Assembly: GCA_964602895.1 (NCBI GenBank)
Contig: CAZRTG010000015.1
Span: forward strand, 1 to 32,518
DNA length: 32,518 nucleotides
DNA from: JAWXBM01 sp964602895
GTDB lineage: Bacteria; Pseudomonadota; Gammaproteobacteria; Xanthomonadales; SZUA-36
Reading direction: 5' to 3'
Shown: piece by piece, positions 24,606 to 32,369 of the stretch
Layout of the letters: every line of letters begins with the position of its first letter
Position numbering within the stretch: position 1 is the stretch's first letter
Translations under genes and position numbers: made by a program
Notes under the pieces: generated by a model
What the model saw: only the letters and a program-made list of their open reading frames with translations
Told to the model about the DNA's origin: nothing
Database searches by the model: none

Positions 24606-26060
24606 ATGCCGGATCATATCGTAGCCAATGCGGCTTCGGACAAGAATACATCCAGAAATCCACAAACCAGGCCCGATGATGCGACCCGTGGTCAGGATGC
24701 GACGATTGGCCACATAGTCGCTATTCGTGGCGGAACCCTGGACGTACTTTTTCGCGAATCACCCCCGCGGATACAGGCTCTGTTGTATGCCGGTAACGTG
24801 GCCATGGAAGTGATGTCTTTACTCTCCAACGGAGCAGTGCGTTGTATCGCCCTGGCGCCTGTGCGGGGGCTGGCACTGGGTATGCCGGTGCGAAATACCG
24901 ATAGTCCTGTACACGTACCCGTGGGTGATGCTTTGCTGGGTCGTATGATGAATATGTTCGGTGACCCCATTGACGGCAAGCCGGCGCCCGCCACAAAGGA
25001 GCGGCGCAGCATCCACCAGGCTCCACCTCCACTGGAAGAACGTGCGGTTTATAGCGATGTCCTGGAAACCGGTATCAAGGCCATTGATCTGTTATCCCCT
25101 ATTGAACGCGGCGGAAAAACGGGGCTGTTCGGCGGAGCGGGTGTGGGCAAGACGGTTTTGATCACTGAATTGATCAACAACACCGTGCAGCATTATCAGG
25201 GCGTCAGCCTGTTCTGTGGCATAGGCGAGCGCTCCCGTGAAGCGGAAGAACTGTATCGCGAAATAGGCGAGGCCGGCGTCCGGGACAAGACCGTTTTGTT
25301 GTTCGGCCAGATGAACGAAGTGCCTGGCGTGCGTTTCCTGGTCGGCAAGACGGCATTGACCATGGCGGAATATTTCCGTGACGAGCAGCGACAGGATGTG
25401 CTGTTGCTGATCGACAATATTTTCCGATTTGTGCAGGCCGGGTCGGAAGTGTCCGGGCTGATGGGCCGCATGCCCTCGCGGGTCGGTTATCAACCGACCC
25501 TGGCAACCGAGCTGGCCTCGCTGCAGGAACGTATCACCTCTACTCGCAACGCGGCGATCACCTCAATCCAGGCCGTTTATGTGCCTGCCGATGATTTCAC
25601 CGACCCGGCTGCGGCACATATTTTTTCACACCTTTCGGCATCCGTGGTGCTGTCGCGCAAACGCGCCAGTGAAGGGCTTTATCCTGCGGTCGATCCGCTG
25701 GCTTCTGCCTCAGTGATGTTGACCCCCGCGGTGGTGGGTCAGCGTCATTACGATATTGCCCGTGGAGTGCGACGCACGCTGGCGGAATACGAAGATCTGC
25801 GTGACATTATTGCGATGCTGGGCATGGAAGAACTCTCTGCAGCCGACCGCGCCATCGTCGCGCGGGCGCGCCGACTGGAACGTTTCCTGACCCAACCATT
25901 TTTCACCACCAGCTCTTTTACCGGCACTGACGGCAAGCGGGTCACTATTGCCGACACCCTGGATGGCTGCGAAACGATTCTGCACCAAAGCCACTTTGAC
26001 GATAATGAAACTGACTACTATATGATTGGTTCATTGCGCGATCTGGAGACGACAGTATGA
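24606..26060 (+). CDS. atpD: N-type rotary ATPase subunit beta
   Basis: This 484-residue catalytic subunit has Walker A GGAGVGKT (176-183), the catalytic-Glu motif GERSREAEELY (about 207), Walker B in VLLLIDNIFRF, and AGSEVSGLMGRMPSRVGYQPTLATE. It also has the C-terminal GMEELSAADRAIV segment, equivalent to the DELSEED lever, and ERFLTQPFF. It departs from housekeeping AtpD in ways typical of N-ATPases, for example the region around HIFSHLSASVVLSRKRASEGLYPAVDP. It has a 30-residue hydrophilic N-terminal lead. It is the first gene of the order D-C-Q-R-B-E-F-A-G, which is diagnostic for N-ATPases; ordinary F-ATPase operons begin with atpI/B/E. Its regulation is unknown. Confidence 0.96.
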   Translation: MPDHIVANAASDKNTSRNPQTRPDDATRGQDATIGHIVAIRGGTLDVLFRESPPRIQALLYAGNVAMEVMSLLSNGAVRCIALAPVRGLALGMPVRNTDSPVHVPVGDALLGRMMNMFGDPIDGKPAPATKERRSIHQAPPPLEERAVYSDVLETGIKAIDLLSPIERGGKTGLFGGAGVGKTVLITELINNTVQHYQGVSLFCGIGERSREAEELYREIGEAGVRDKTVLLFGQMNEVPGVRFLVGKTALTMAEYFRDEQRQDVLLLIDNIFRFVQAGSEVSGLMGRMPSRVGYQPTLATELASLQERITSTRNAAITSIQAVYVPADDFTDPAAAHIFSHLSASVVLSRKRASEGLYPAVDPLASASVMLTPAVVGQRHYDIARGVRRTLAEYEDLRDIIAMLGMEELSAADRAIVARARRLERFLTQPFFTTSSFTGTDGKRVTIADTLDGCETILHQSHFDDNETDYYMIGSLRDLETTV

Positions 26061-26070
26061 GTCCGGCAGC

Positions 26071-26399
26071 ATGAGCGTGTCTGATGTCATGCAGGTAACG
26101 CTGCGTCTGCCCACGCAGACTCTGTTTGAGGGCGCTGCAAAACAACTGCTGGCCGTGGCCGAGAATGGGGTGTTTGGCATGCTGCCCAACCACATCGATT
26201 TCGTCACCTCATTGGTGCCTTCCGTGCTCATCGTGACCACTGCGGAGGGAACAGAACAGTTTTTCGGTATCGATGAAGGCGTGCTGGTGAAACACGGCCA
26301 CCAGGTGGATATCGCCATCCGTCGCGGTGTTCAGAGCGAGGATCTCGATACCCTGAATGACACGATACAGGCCAGTTTTATTGAGGTGGATGAGGAAGA
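26071..26399 (+). CDS. atpC: N-type ATPase subunit epsilon, 3' end lost in assembly gap
   Basis: Residues 1-109 are present. The beta-sandwich pattern is clear: VTLRLPTQTLFEGAAKQLLAVAENGVFGMLPNHIDFVTSLVPSVLIV, then FGIDEGVLVKHGHQVDIAIRRGV. The start of the C-terminal helix (DLDTLNDTIQASFIEVDEE) runs into the 100-N gap at 26400. The family usually has about 130 residues, so some 20 are missing. The ATG at 26071 lies 10 nt after the atpD stop; a later ATG at 26089 would also keep the fold. In N-ATPases this subunit connects the gamma subunit to the c ring. Confidence 0.88.
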
Positions 26400-26499
26400 N
26401 NNNNNNNNNNNNNNNNNNNNNNNNNNNNNNNNNNNNNNNNNNNNNNNNNNNNNNNNNNNNNNNNNNNNNNNNNNNNNNNNNNNNNNNNNNNNNNNNNNN
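26400..26499. other. Assembly gap (100 N) spanning atpC 3' end and atpQ 5' end
   Basis: A run of exactly 100 N is a conventional placeholder for a gap of unknown size. Judged from the usual lengths of AtpC and AtpQ, the true gap is probably about 150-200 nt (estimate). Confidence 0.95.
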
Positions 26500-26673
26500 T
26501 TTCTGGGGCTTTGGCTGGACCGGGTGGCACCCCAGGATTTTTCCTGGCCCATTGCCCTGATTCTGGGCGGAGCAGTGGTTGGTGGCATGATCGCCTGGAA
26601 CTGGATCAGCAAGGAAAGCGTGGATAGAGAAGTGCAGATCAGGGATTCCAAAGATACGGGAGCCGATAAATGA
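26500..26673 (+). CDS. atpQ: N-type ATPase accessory membrane protein AtpQ (AtpI-like), 5' end lost in gap
   Basis: The last 57 residues are readable in the frame ending at the TGA 26671-26673. They contain one hydrophobic helix (WPIALILGGAVVGGMIAWNWI), preceded by LWLDRVAPQDFS and followed by a charged tail. Position between atpC and atpR and the small AtpI-like form identify it as AtpQ of the N-ATPase operon. The first helix and start codon lie in the gap. AtpI-like proteins help assemble the c ring. The stop overlaps the atpR start by 4 nt (ATGA). Confidence 0.8.
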   Translation, partial: FLGLWLDRVAPQDFSWPIALILGGAVVGGMIAWNWISKESVDREVQIRDSKDTGADK

Positions 26674-26987
26674 TGGTTATACACTGGGGCGCGGTGCTGC
26701 TGGGGCTCGCTTTTGGAGTGCCGGCCAGCGGGTTGTTTTTTGGTGGCCTTGCCTGGGGCATGCAGGTGGCTTTGCGCTCTGCCCGGCCTGGTGTCGTGTT
26801 GTTGTTCAGTGCCATATGCCGGATTGCAATGTTGCTGGCTATCGGCTTTTGGGTAGTGGCATTTACAGACAACGCCTGGTCCATGGCGGGCTACGCGGCA
26901 GCCTTTTTCCTGGTACGTCTGATAGCCATCGTGTGGGCCCGGCCGGCAAGGCTGCCGATAGTGCCCGGGCAGAAGGGCTCGTCATGA
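26670..26987 (+). CDS. atpR: N-type ATPase accessory membrane protein AtpR
   Basis: This 105-residue protein has three predicted helices: WGAVLLGLAFGVPASGLFFGGLAWGM, VVLLFSAICRIAMLLAIGFWVVAF and MAGYAAAFFLVRLIAIVWA. Arginines lie inside or at the edge of helices 2 and 3 (CRIAML, LVRLIAI), a feature of AtpR proteins. These are found only in N-ATPase operons, and a role in c-ring assembly has been suggested; their exact function is unknown. The gene overlaps atpQ by 4 nt and atpB by 4 nt (ATGA), so all three are translationally coupled. Confidence 0.85.
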   Translation: MMVIHWGAVLLGLAFGVPASGLFFGGLAWGMQVALRSARPGVVLLFSAICRIAMLLAIGFWVVAFTDNAWSMAGYAAAFFLVRLIAIVWARPARLPIVPGQKGSS

Positions 26988-27694
26988 AATTGACGCCGGA
27001 TGAGATCATTGTATTCAGTGTATGGGGCCTGGATGTGAATGCCACCATCGTCAATACCTGGATCGTAATGGCCTTGTTGGTGATTGTTTCCAGGCTGATC
27101 ACCCGCAATCTGCGCGCCGATGTGCCGCCTGATCGCTGGCGTACCGCTCTGGAGGTGACGGTCAGGGCCATTCAGGGCCAGATTGAAGAGATCAGCCCGA
27201 ACTCGGCACGGCACGTGATGTATTTCGCTGGCACGTTGTTTCTGTTTATTGCGCTGTCCAACCTGTTGCTGGTGATTCCCGGGTTCAGGCCACCCACCGC
27301 CTCGCTGTCGACCACGGCTGCACTGGCGCTGTCGGTGCTGGTTGCGGTGCCCCTGTTCGGTATTGCCAGCGGCGGCGTGAGGCGCTACCTCAGAACCTAT
27401 ATCGAGCCTTCGGTGGTGATGCTGCCTTTTAACATTATCGGCGAGTTTTCCCGGGGTATCTCGCTGGCAATTCGTCTGTATGGCAACGTGATGAGCGGTG
27501 CGGTAATCGCCGCCATCCTGTTGGGCATTGCACCGTTTTTCTTCCCGGTGGTGATGAATATGCTGGGCTTGTTAACCGGTATGATTCAGGCCTACATTTT
27601 TGCCATTCTGGCAACTGTTTATATCTCATCCGCAACGGCAGAACGGGAAGCACCGGTGCTCCCACAGAAGCCGTCTGCATCGCAAAAAGGATAA
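26984..27694 (+). CDS. atpB: N-type ATPase subunit a
   Basis: This 236-residue membrane stator has the essential arginine in ISLAIRLYGNVMSGAVI (Arg164, equivalent to E. coli Arg210). Five or so hydrophobic segments are present, including YFAGTLFLFIALSNLLLVIPGFRPPTASLSTTAALALSV, a family block, and GLLTGMIQAYIFAILATVYI at the C-terminus. The ATG at 26984 overlaps the atpR stop by 4 nt; a longer frame reading back to 26816 lies inside atpR and is not real. It forms the ion half-channels facing the c ring. Confidence 0.95.
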   Translation: MKLTPDEIIVFSVWGLDVNATIVNTWIVMALLVIVSRLITRNLRADVPPDRWRTALEVTVRAIQGQIEEISPNSARHVMYFAGTLFLFIALSNLLLVIPGFRPPTASLSTTAALALSVLVAVPLFGIASGGVRRYLRTYIEPSVVMLPFNIIGEFSRGISLAIRLYGNVMSGAVIAAILLGIAPFFFPVVMNMLGLLTGMIQAYIFAILATVYISSATAEREAPVLPQKPSASQKG

Positions 27695-27697
27695 ACC

Positions 27698-27982
27698 ATG
27701 ACAGATCTCGTTATTATCGCTGCCATTTCCATTTTCACCGCAGGCTTTACGATAGCAATCGGTTCCATCGGGCCCGCCCTGGGTGAAGGCCGTGCGACCG
27801 CTGCCGCCATTGCGGCGATTGCACAACAACCGGACGCGGCGCCCACCTTGTCCCGCACTTTGTTTGTCAGTCTGGCGATGATCGAGTCGACCGCCATTTA
27901 CTGTTTTGTAGTCGCCATGATTCTTATTTTCGCCAACCCGTTCTGGGACGCGCTGCAGGCAGCCAGCTTGGCGGGTGGCTGA
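27698..27982 (+). CDS. atpE: N-type ATPase subunit c with two-carboxylate, Na+-type-like ion site
   Basis: This 94-residue hairpin has two helices joined by the loop AQQPDAAPTLSR. Aligned to the Na+-binding c subunit of Ilyobacter tartaricus, Glu63 matches the ion-carrying Glu65, Ser64 matches Ser66, Thr65 matches Thr67 and Tyr68 matches Tyr70. In helix 1, Glu30 (GPALGEGRA) takes the place of Gln32. The site thus has two carboxylates. Such rings are known to bind Na+ in Fusobacterium, while the N-ATPase c17 ring of Burkholderia pseudomallei was reported to be H+-specific. The ion specificity here is therefore open. It starts 3 nt after the atpB stop. Confidence 0.96.
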   Translation: MTDLVIIAAISIFTAGFTIAIGSIGPALGEGRATAAAIAAIAQQPDAAPTLSRTLFVSLAMIESTAIYCFVVAMILIFANPFWDALQAASLAGG

Positions 27983-28035
27983 TGTACTCTGCGAATTTTT
28001 TTCACAGCCTGATTTGATCTAACGGGATACAGCTT

Positions 28036-28800
28036 ATGTCCATTGACTGGATTACCGTCGTTGCCCAGATCGCCAATTTCCTGGTGCTGGTCTGGTTGCT
28101 GAAACGCTTTCTTTACCGCCCGATCCTCGACGGTATCGATGCCCGTGAGGCCGAAATCAGCCGTCGCATGGCCGAGGCTGGCGCAGCACAGAAAAAAGCG
28201 CAGGCAGCAGAAGCAGACTTCCGGGAGCAGCGAACACAATTACTTTCTGACCAGGACGCGGTTATCGAAGAGGCGCTAAGAGCATCGGAGAATGAGCGCG
28301 ATACACTGCTGGCCGATGCTCGTGCCAGGCTGGAACAGGAGCAGAAAGACTGGCGCAGCCACCTGGAACGGGAACGCCAAAAGTTCATTGCACAACTGCA
28401 ACGGACCGGGTCGGAAACCCTGCTGGAACTGACCCGCAAGGCACTGCGCGACCTGGCCGATGAAACACTGGAAACCGCTATCGTTCGGCATGTGTGCGCA
28501 CGCCTGCAGCCAATCGCGGGAGAACTGGTCCAGGCAGCGGGCGAAAACACCGAGGCAGTAGCCATTACCCGTGATGCTCTGCCCGAAGCAGCCCGAGAGC
28601 AGTTGCGGGCAGAACTGCAAGAACTGCTACACGGTATCGCACTCCGGTTTGATATCGATCCACAACAGGCCCCCGGTCTTGTGTTACGCATTGGCAGCGC
28701 CCAGGTGGCCTGGACCGTGGACAGCTACATTGATGAGTTTGATGCACTGTTGAATGAACGCATGGCGGCCGGTGCTTCAGGGCGGATGAAAATGCAATGA
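28036..28800 (+). CDS. atpF: N-type ATPase subunit b with C-terminal delta-like extension
   Basis: This 254-residue protein has a single N-terminal membrane helix (WITVVAQIANFLVLVWLLKRF). A long charged coiled coil follows (about 35-140, with many Glu, Arg, Ala and Gln), then a C-terminal region (about 140-240) that is not found in a standard 156-residue b. The operon has no separate delta gene, and this extension probably replaces it by binding the top of the alpha/beta head (known for N-ATPases; position inferred). The stop overlaps the atpA start by 4 nt (ATGA). Confidence 0.93.
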   Translation: MSIDWITVVAQIANFLVLVWLLKRFLYRPILDGIDAREAEISRRMAEAGAAQKKAQAAEADFREQRTQLLSDQDAVIEEALRASENERDTLLADARARLEQEQKDWRSHLERERQKFIAQLQRTGSETLLELTRKALRDLADETLETAIVRHVCARLQPIAGELVQAAGENTEAVAITRDALPEAAREQLRAELQELLHGIALRFDIDPQQAPGLVLRIGSAQVAWTVDSYIDEFDALLNERMAAGASGRMKMQ

Positions 28801-30416
28801 CCAGGACGGGTCACGGCCAGTCGGAAGCGCTTTCTGAAAGCCTTGGCGACGCAGAGTTCAAGGACTGGCGCAGCGCGTTGCTGGCAATCCCTGCTCCCAC
28901 ACCGGTGCTTACCGAAGTGGGCAGGGTGACGGAAGTAGGGGACGGCGTCGCCATTGTTGTCGGGCTTGCCCGGGCGATGGCAGATGAACTGCTGGTATTT
29001 GCCAGCGGGGTGCAGGGCATCGTGCTGGATCTTGAACCGGATCGTCTGGGCGTTGTGCTGCTCGGGCCATCCGAACTCATCAGTCAGGGTGAAGACGTAC
29101 GTCGTACCCGCAAGGTGGCAAGCGTTCCGGTTGGCGACGGACTGTTGGGCCGTGTGCTGGACGCCATGGGTCGGCCCAGAGATGGCCTGGGGCCGGTTAC
29201 CGCGATAGCCGAACAGGCCATTGAATCGGAGGCACCCGGCATCCTCGACCGGTCGGCCATAGTGCGGCCGTTGGCGACCGGCATCAAAGCAATCGATGCC
29301 GCCGTACCAATCGGCCTGGGCCAGCGCGAGTTGATCATCGGTGATCGCCAGACCGGCAAAACCTCTATCGCAGTGGATACCATACTCAACCAGGCACGCT
29401 CGGAAGTCATTTGCATCTATTGCGCTATTGGTCAGCGTGGCGACGCGGTGGCCCGTGTCATCGGCGCACTGAAAAAAGGCCATATGATGGCTCGCAGTCT
29501 GGTGATTTCTGCCGGCGATGAAGAAACTCCGGGGCTGGCTTTTGTGGCACCTTATGCCGCCATGACCATGGCGGAGCATTTCTCAGACCAGGGCAAGGAT
29601 GTGCTGGTCGTGTTTGATGACCTGACCCACCATGCGCGTGCCTACCGGGAACTGTCATTGCTGTTGCGCCGGCCGCCGGGGCGAGAGGCTTTTCCAGGTG
29701 ATATCTTCTACGTTCATGCCCGTTTGCTGGAGCGCGCCGGGCAGTTTAACCAGCAAGTGGGAGGTGGCTCAATCACTACCTTGCCGGTGGTGGAAACCCA
29801 GGCTGAAAACCTGTCTGCCTATATTCCCACCAACCTGATTTCCATTACCGATGGCCAGATCTACCTGTCACCGCGGCTGGTGCGCAGGAACCAGTTTCCC
29901 GCGGTGGATCTCGGGCTGTCTGTTTCAAGGGTGGGAGGCAAGGCTCAAAGTCGGGCATTGCGGAAGGTATCCGGCAACCTGCGGGTTACCTTGTCGCAAT
30001 TTGAGGAACTGGAGGATTTTTCCCGTTTTGGCACCCGGCTGGACGATGCTACCCGGGCGCGCCTGACGCGTGGTGTGGCCGTGCGAACGGCTCTGCGCCA
30101 GGCAGAACGCGACCCAATGCCGGCCATTGAGCAACTGGCGGTGCTGGTGGTCGCCATGGAGGGTTTGTTTGACGGTCTGTCAGAAGAACAGGTCGTGACG
30201 GCCATGGCCAGTGTACGTTCCGCGGCACAGCGTGAGTTGCTGACCATTGACGAGCGTATCAGCGCAAACAAGGCCCTGCGTCCGGAAGACCGTGCACAGA
30301 TTATTGCGGTGGCCCGCCATGCGCTTTCTGCAAGCGGTATAACCAATAGTCCGGCTAAAGTACCGGCTGCGGATCTGGCAGAGGCAGGGGAGGTTGGCAA
30401 TGGCGCAGACACTTGA
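28797..30416 (+). CDS. atpA: N-type ATPase subunit alpha
   Basis: This 539-residue noncatalytic nucleotide-binding subunit has Walker A GDRQTGKT (182-189), the family block TGIKAIDAAVPIGLGQRELI, VVFDDLTHHARAYRELSLLLRRPPGREAFPGD, and GGSITTLPVVETQAENLSAYIPTNLISITDGQIYL. It also has the arginine finger in LGLSVSRVGG. The first ~30 residues differ from housekeeping AtpA, consistent with an N-type enzyme that uses a different delta contact. It overlaps atpF by 4 nt and the atpG start by 17 nt. Confidence 0.96.
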   Translation: MTRTGHGQSEALSESLGDAEFKDWRSALLAIPAPTPVLTEVGRVTEVGDGVAIVVGLARAMADELLVFASGVQGIVLDLEPDRLGVVLLGPSELISQGEDVRRTRKVASVPVGDGLLGRVLDAMGRPRDGLGPVTAIAEQAIESEAPGILDRSAIVRPLATGIKAIDAAVPIGLGQRELIIGDRQTGKTSIAVDTILNQARSEVICIYCAIGQRGDAVARVIGALKKGHMMARSLVISAGDEETPGLAFVAPYAAMTMAEHFSDQGKDVLVVFDDLTHHARAYRELSLLLRRPPGREAFPGDIFYVHARLLERAGQFNQQVGGGSITTLPVVETQAENLSAYIPTNLISITDGQIYLSPRLVRRNQFPAVDLGLSVSRVGGKAQSRALRKVSGNLRVTLSQFEELEDFSRFGTRLDDATRARLTRGVAVRTALRQAERDPMPAIEQLAVLVVAMEGLFDGLSEEQVVTAMASVRSAAQRELLTIDERISANKALRPEDRAQIIAVARHALSASGITNSPAKVPAADLAEAGEVGNGADT

Positions 30417-30527
30417 AACCCTGTCCCGCCAAAGCGATACGCTCACCAGTATCCGCGGTATCGTGCGCACCATGAAAACGCTGTCGGCCATTAATGCCAA
30501 CCCCTACGAGCGTGCAGCCCGTTCCAT
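30400..30527 (+). CDS. atpG: N-type ATPase subunit gamma, 5' part (before gap)
   Basis: The first 42 codons read AQTLETLSRQSDTLTSIRGIV, then RTMKTLSAINANPYERAARS, the N-terminal helix of the central shaft, with the conserved R-x-x-x-TMKTLSA stretch. The ATG at 30400 has GGGGAGG about 6 nt upstream and overlaps atpA by 17 nt. The frame breaks off in the 100-N gap. The part after the gap is listed separately and belongs to the same gene. About 70 codons are missing, judged from the usual 285-290 residues. Confidence 0.87.
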
Positions 30528-30627
30528 NNNNNNNNNNNNNNNNNNNNNNNNNNNNNNNNNNNNNNNNNNNNNNNNNNNNNNNNNNNNNNNNNNNNNNNNN
30601 NNNNNNNNNNNNNNNNNNNNNNNNNNN
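30528..30627. other. Assembly gap (100 N) inside atpG
   Basis: This placeholder has exactly 100 N. The reading frames of the two atpG parts differ across it (30400 and the later part are not in phase). That is expected because the N count is arbitrary, so it is not evidence for a frameshift. Confidence 0.95.
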
Positions 30628-31148
30628 AGGGCCTGTCAAGCGAAGCTGTGCTGTTGCCGCCGGCTTCAGCCGAGGGTATTGGGCGTATGGCTGGCGATAT
30701 TGTCACGCGACTTGATGTCATCAGTCGACGCCAGCCGCTGTATCAAATTGGCGTAACGCTGGCGTTTACCCAACGAGGTGAGTTTGGTTCGCGTGAGCCT
30801 GTAACATGGACCCTGCTGCCACTGGATGCCAGTCTGCTGCAGCGTAATACACGTTGGCAATCGCGTAGCCTGCCGGACTACAGCATGGCAGCCGATGATT
30901 TATTGGCCGCGCTGATTCGCAGCCATATTTTTGCCAGTGTGTTTCGCGCTTCGGCGGAAGCCATGGCGACTGAAAATGCGGCGCGCCTTGCACTGATGCA
31001 GCAGGCGGAGCAATCGGTTGATGATCGCCTGGAGCAGGTAAAAGGTGAGTTGAGGTCGGTTCGACAAACTGAAATAACCAATGAGCTGATGGACGTTATT
31101 ATTGGCTTCGAAGCATTGAAGAAATCGTCACGTCATCAGCCCTTCTGA
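30628..31148 (+). CDS. atpG: N-type ATPase subunit gamma, 3' part (after gap)
   Basis: The readable frame begins GLSSEAVLLPPASAEGIGRMAGDIVTRLD at 30630 and ends with the TGA at 31146-31148, about 172 codons. The C-terminal helix carries ASAEAMATENAARLALMQQAEQSVDDRLEQVKGELRSVRQTEITNELMDVIIGFEAL, the part of gamma that runs up the alpha/beta head. The QTEITNEL..VIIG..A ending is the standard gamma signature. It is the last gene of the operon. No clear Rho-independent terminator follows. Confidence 0.88.
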
Positions 31149-31309
31149 CCAGGCCTTGCGGCAGCAACCCGTTGTTTTCCCGGTAAAAGTCATGTGGTTT
31201 GCCACAGCCAGGCATCGGCTGTCCCCGATGTCGAAAAATATTTTATTAAGCTATATTCGAACCTGGTTAATTGGGTATCGATACACGCGATACAAAGGAG
31301 AACGGCATT

Positions 31310-32080
31310 ATGAAAAGAGTAGATGGAAAAACGGCCCTGGTAACCGGGGCGGCAAACGGAATAGGCCGGGCAATTGCTTTGCTGCTGGCTCAGGAGGGCG
31401 CAAAAATTGCACTCACCGATATCGACGATCAGGCAGGAAAAAAGCTGGCGGATCAGATTCGTGACGCCGGGGGAGAAGTGAAGTACTGGCACCTCGATAC
31501 CACGGATGAAGACAATGTGCAGAAGGTTTTTTCTGCGGTGGCCGATGAGCTTGGCCCCATCGATGTGTTGGTGAACAATGCCGGTATTGCCGGGGTGGAC
31601 AAGCCGACCCACAAGATATCCCTGGAAGAATGGGAAACACTGATGCGAATAAATGTCACAGGCGTATTTCTTTGCTCCAAACATGCTATTCCCCACATGC
31701 TTGAATCGGGCGCAGGCAGCATCATTAACCTGTCTTCCATTTACGGCATTGTAGGTGCCGCAGATCTGCCGCCCTATCACGCCTCCAAGGGTGCGGTTCG
31801 GTTGATGAGCAAGAACGATGCTGTGCTTTATGCTAAAAGCAACATCAGAGTCAATTCGGTACACCCTGGCTTTATATGGACACCCTTGGTCGAGGCTCTT
31901 GCTGAAGCCTCACCGGGCGGTGCAGCGGCATTCAGGAAGCAGCTTGATAGCAAACACCCCATTGGTCATGTCGGTGAACCGGATGATATTGCCTATGGCG
32001 TACTGTATCTTGCATCGGACGAGTCCAAGTTTGTTACCGGTACCGAGTTGATCATCGACGGGGGCTATACGGCGCAATAG
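31310..32080 (+). CDS. Classical short-chain dehydrogenase/reductase (SDR)
   Basis: This 256-residue NAD(P)-dependent oxidoreductase has the nucleotide-binding TGAANGIG motif (12-19), Asp37 after strand 2 (favouring NAD over NADP), NNAG (89-92), Asn115, and the catalytic Ser143, Tyr156 and Lys160 in YHASK. The C-terminus has SDESKFVTGTELIIDGGY, typical of FabG-like and alcohol or sugar dehydrogenases. The ATG at 31310 has AAAGGAG upstream at 31294-31300. The substrate cannot be told. It lies 161 nt after atpG, probably in its own transcription unit. Confidence 0.93.
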   Translation: MKRVDGKTALVTGAANGIGRAIALLLAQEGAKIALTDIDDQAGKKLADQIRDAGGEVKYWHLDTTDEDNVQKVFSAVADELGPIDVLVNNAGIAGVDKPTHKISLEEWETLMRINVTGVFLCSKHAIPHMLESGAGSIINLSSIYGIVGAADLPPYHASKGAVRLMSKNDAVLYAKSNIRVNSVHPGFIWTPLVEALAEASPGGAAAFRKQLDSKHPIGHVGEPDDIAYGVLYLASDESKFVTGTELIIDGGYTAQ

Positions 32081-32329
32081 ATGTCGTGTGGAATCAATCT
32101 TGATTGCGGCGGCATCGGCGCCGCAACACTTGTCAACAGCATATTCTCGACTTCGTAATTTTTACATCATTTAGTTTGTAGTGTTGGTAACGGCTGTAAA
32201 GTCTATAAAAGATCAAACAGTAGGATAGCGCCAGGTAGCCATCCGTTCAGCCTGATTGAAATATGGGGCCTTAAAGCAATAGTTTTAATAACTACAACCA
32301 TCTGATTATACTGGATTATAAGGCGTTTA

Positions 32330-32349
32330 TACTGTATATTATAGCAGTA
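32330..32349 (+). promoter_or_regulatory. LexA-type SOS box before the DUF222 gene
   Basis: The 20-mer TACTGTATATTATAGCAGTA has perfect outer CTG-N10-CAG spacing and flanking TA bases on both sides, as in the gammaproteobacterial LexA consensus. It differs only in the right part of the AT core. The AT core can also serve as a -10 box. An 8-bp copy of TTATACTG lies at 32306-32313 and 32327-32334, exactly 21 bp apart, so a second LexA half-site is on the same helix face. The ATG follows 20 nt after the box. Confidence 0.7.
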
Positions 32350-32369
32350 TCGTATTCGAGGCCAATCCG

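Noticed and set aside
24276..24713. Small minus-strand open frames (60-75 codons) before atpD
   Set aside because: They lack ribosome sites, overlap each other and the atpD start, and look random.
28725..29579. Long minus-strand open frame (284 codons) opposite atpA
   Set aside because: It is antisense to a strongly conserved ATPase subunit, rich in His, Gln and Arg without any domain pattern, so it is a shadow frame.
30400..31148. Possible frameshift or pseudogene in atpG
   Set aside because: The change of phase occurs across a run of exactly 100 N, whose length is arbitrary. Both sides are intact gamma-subunit sequence.
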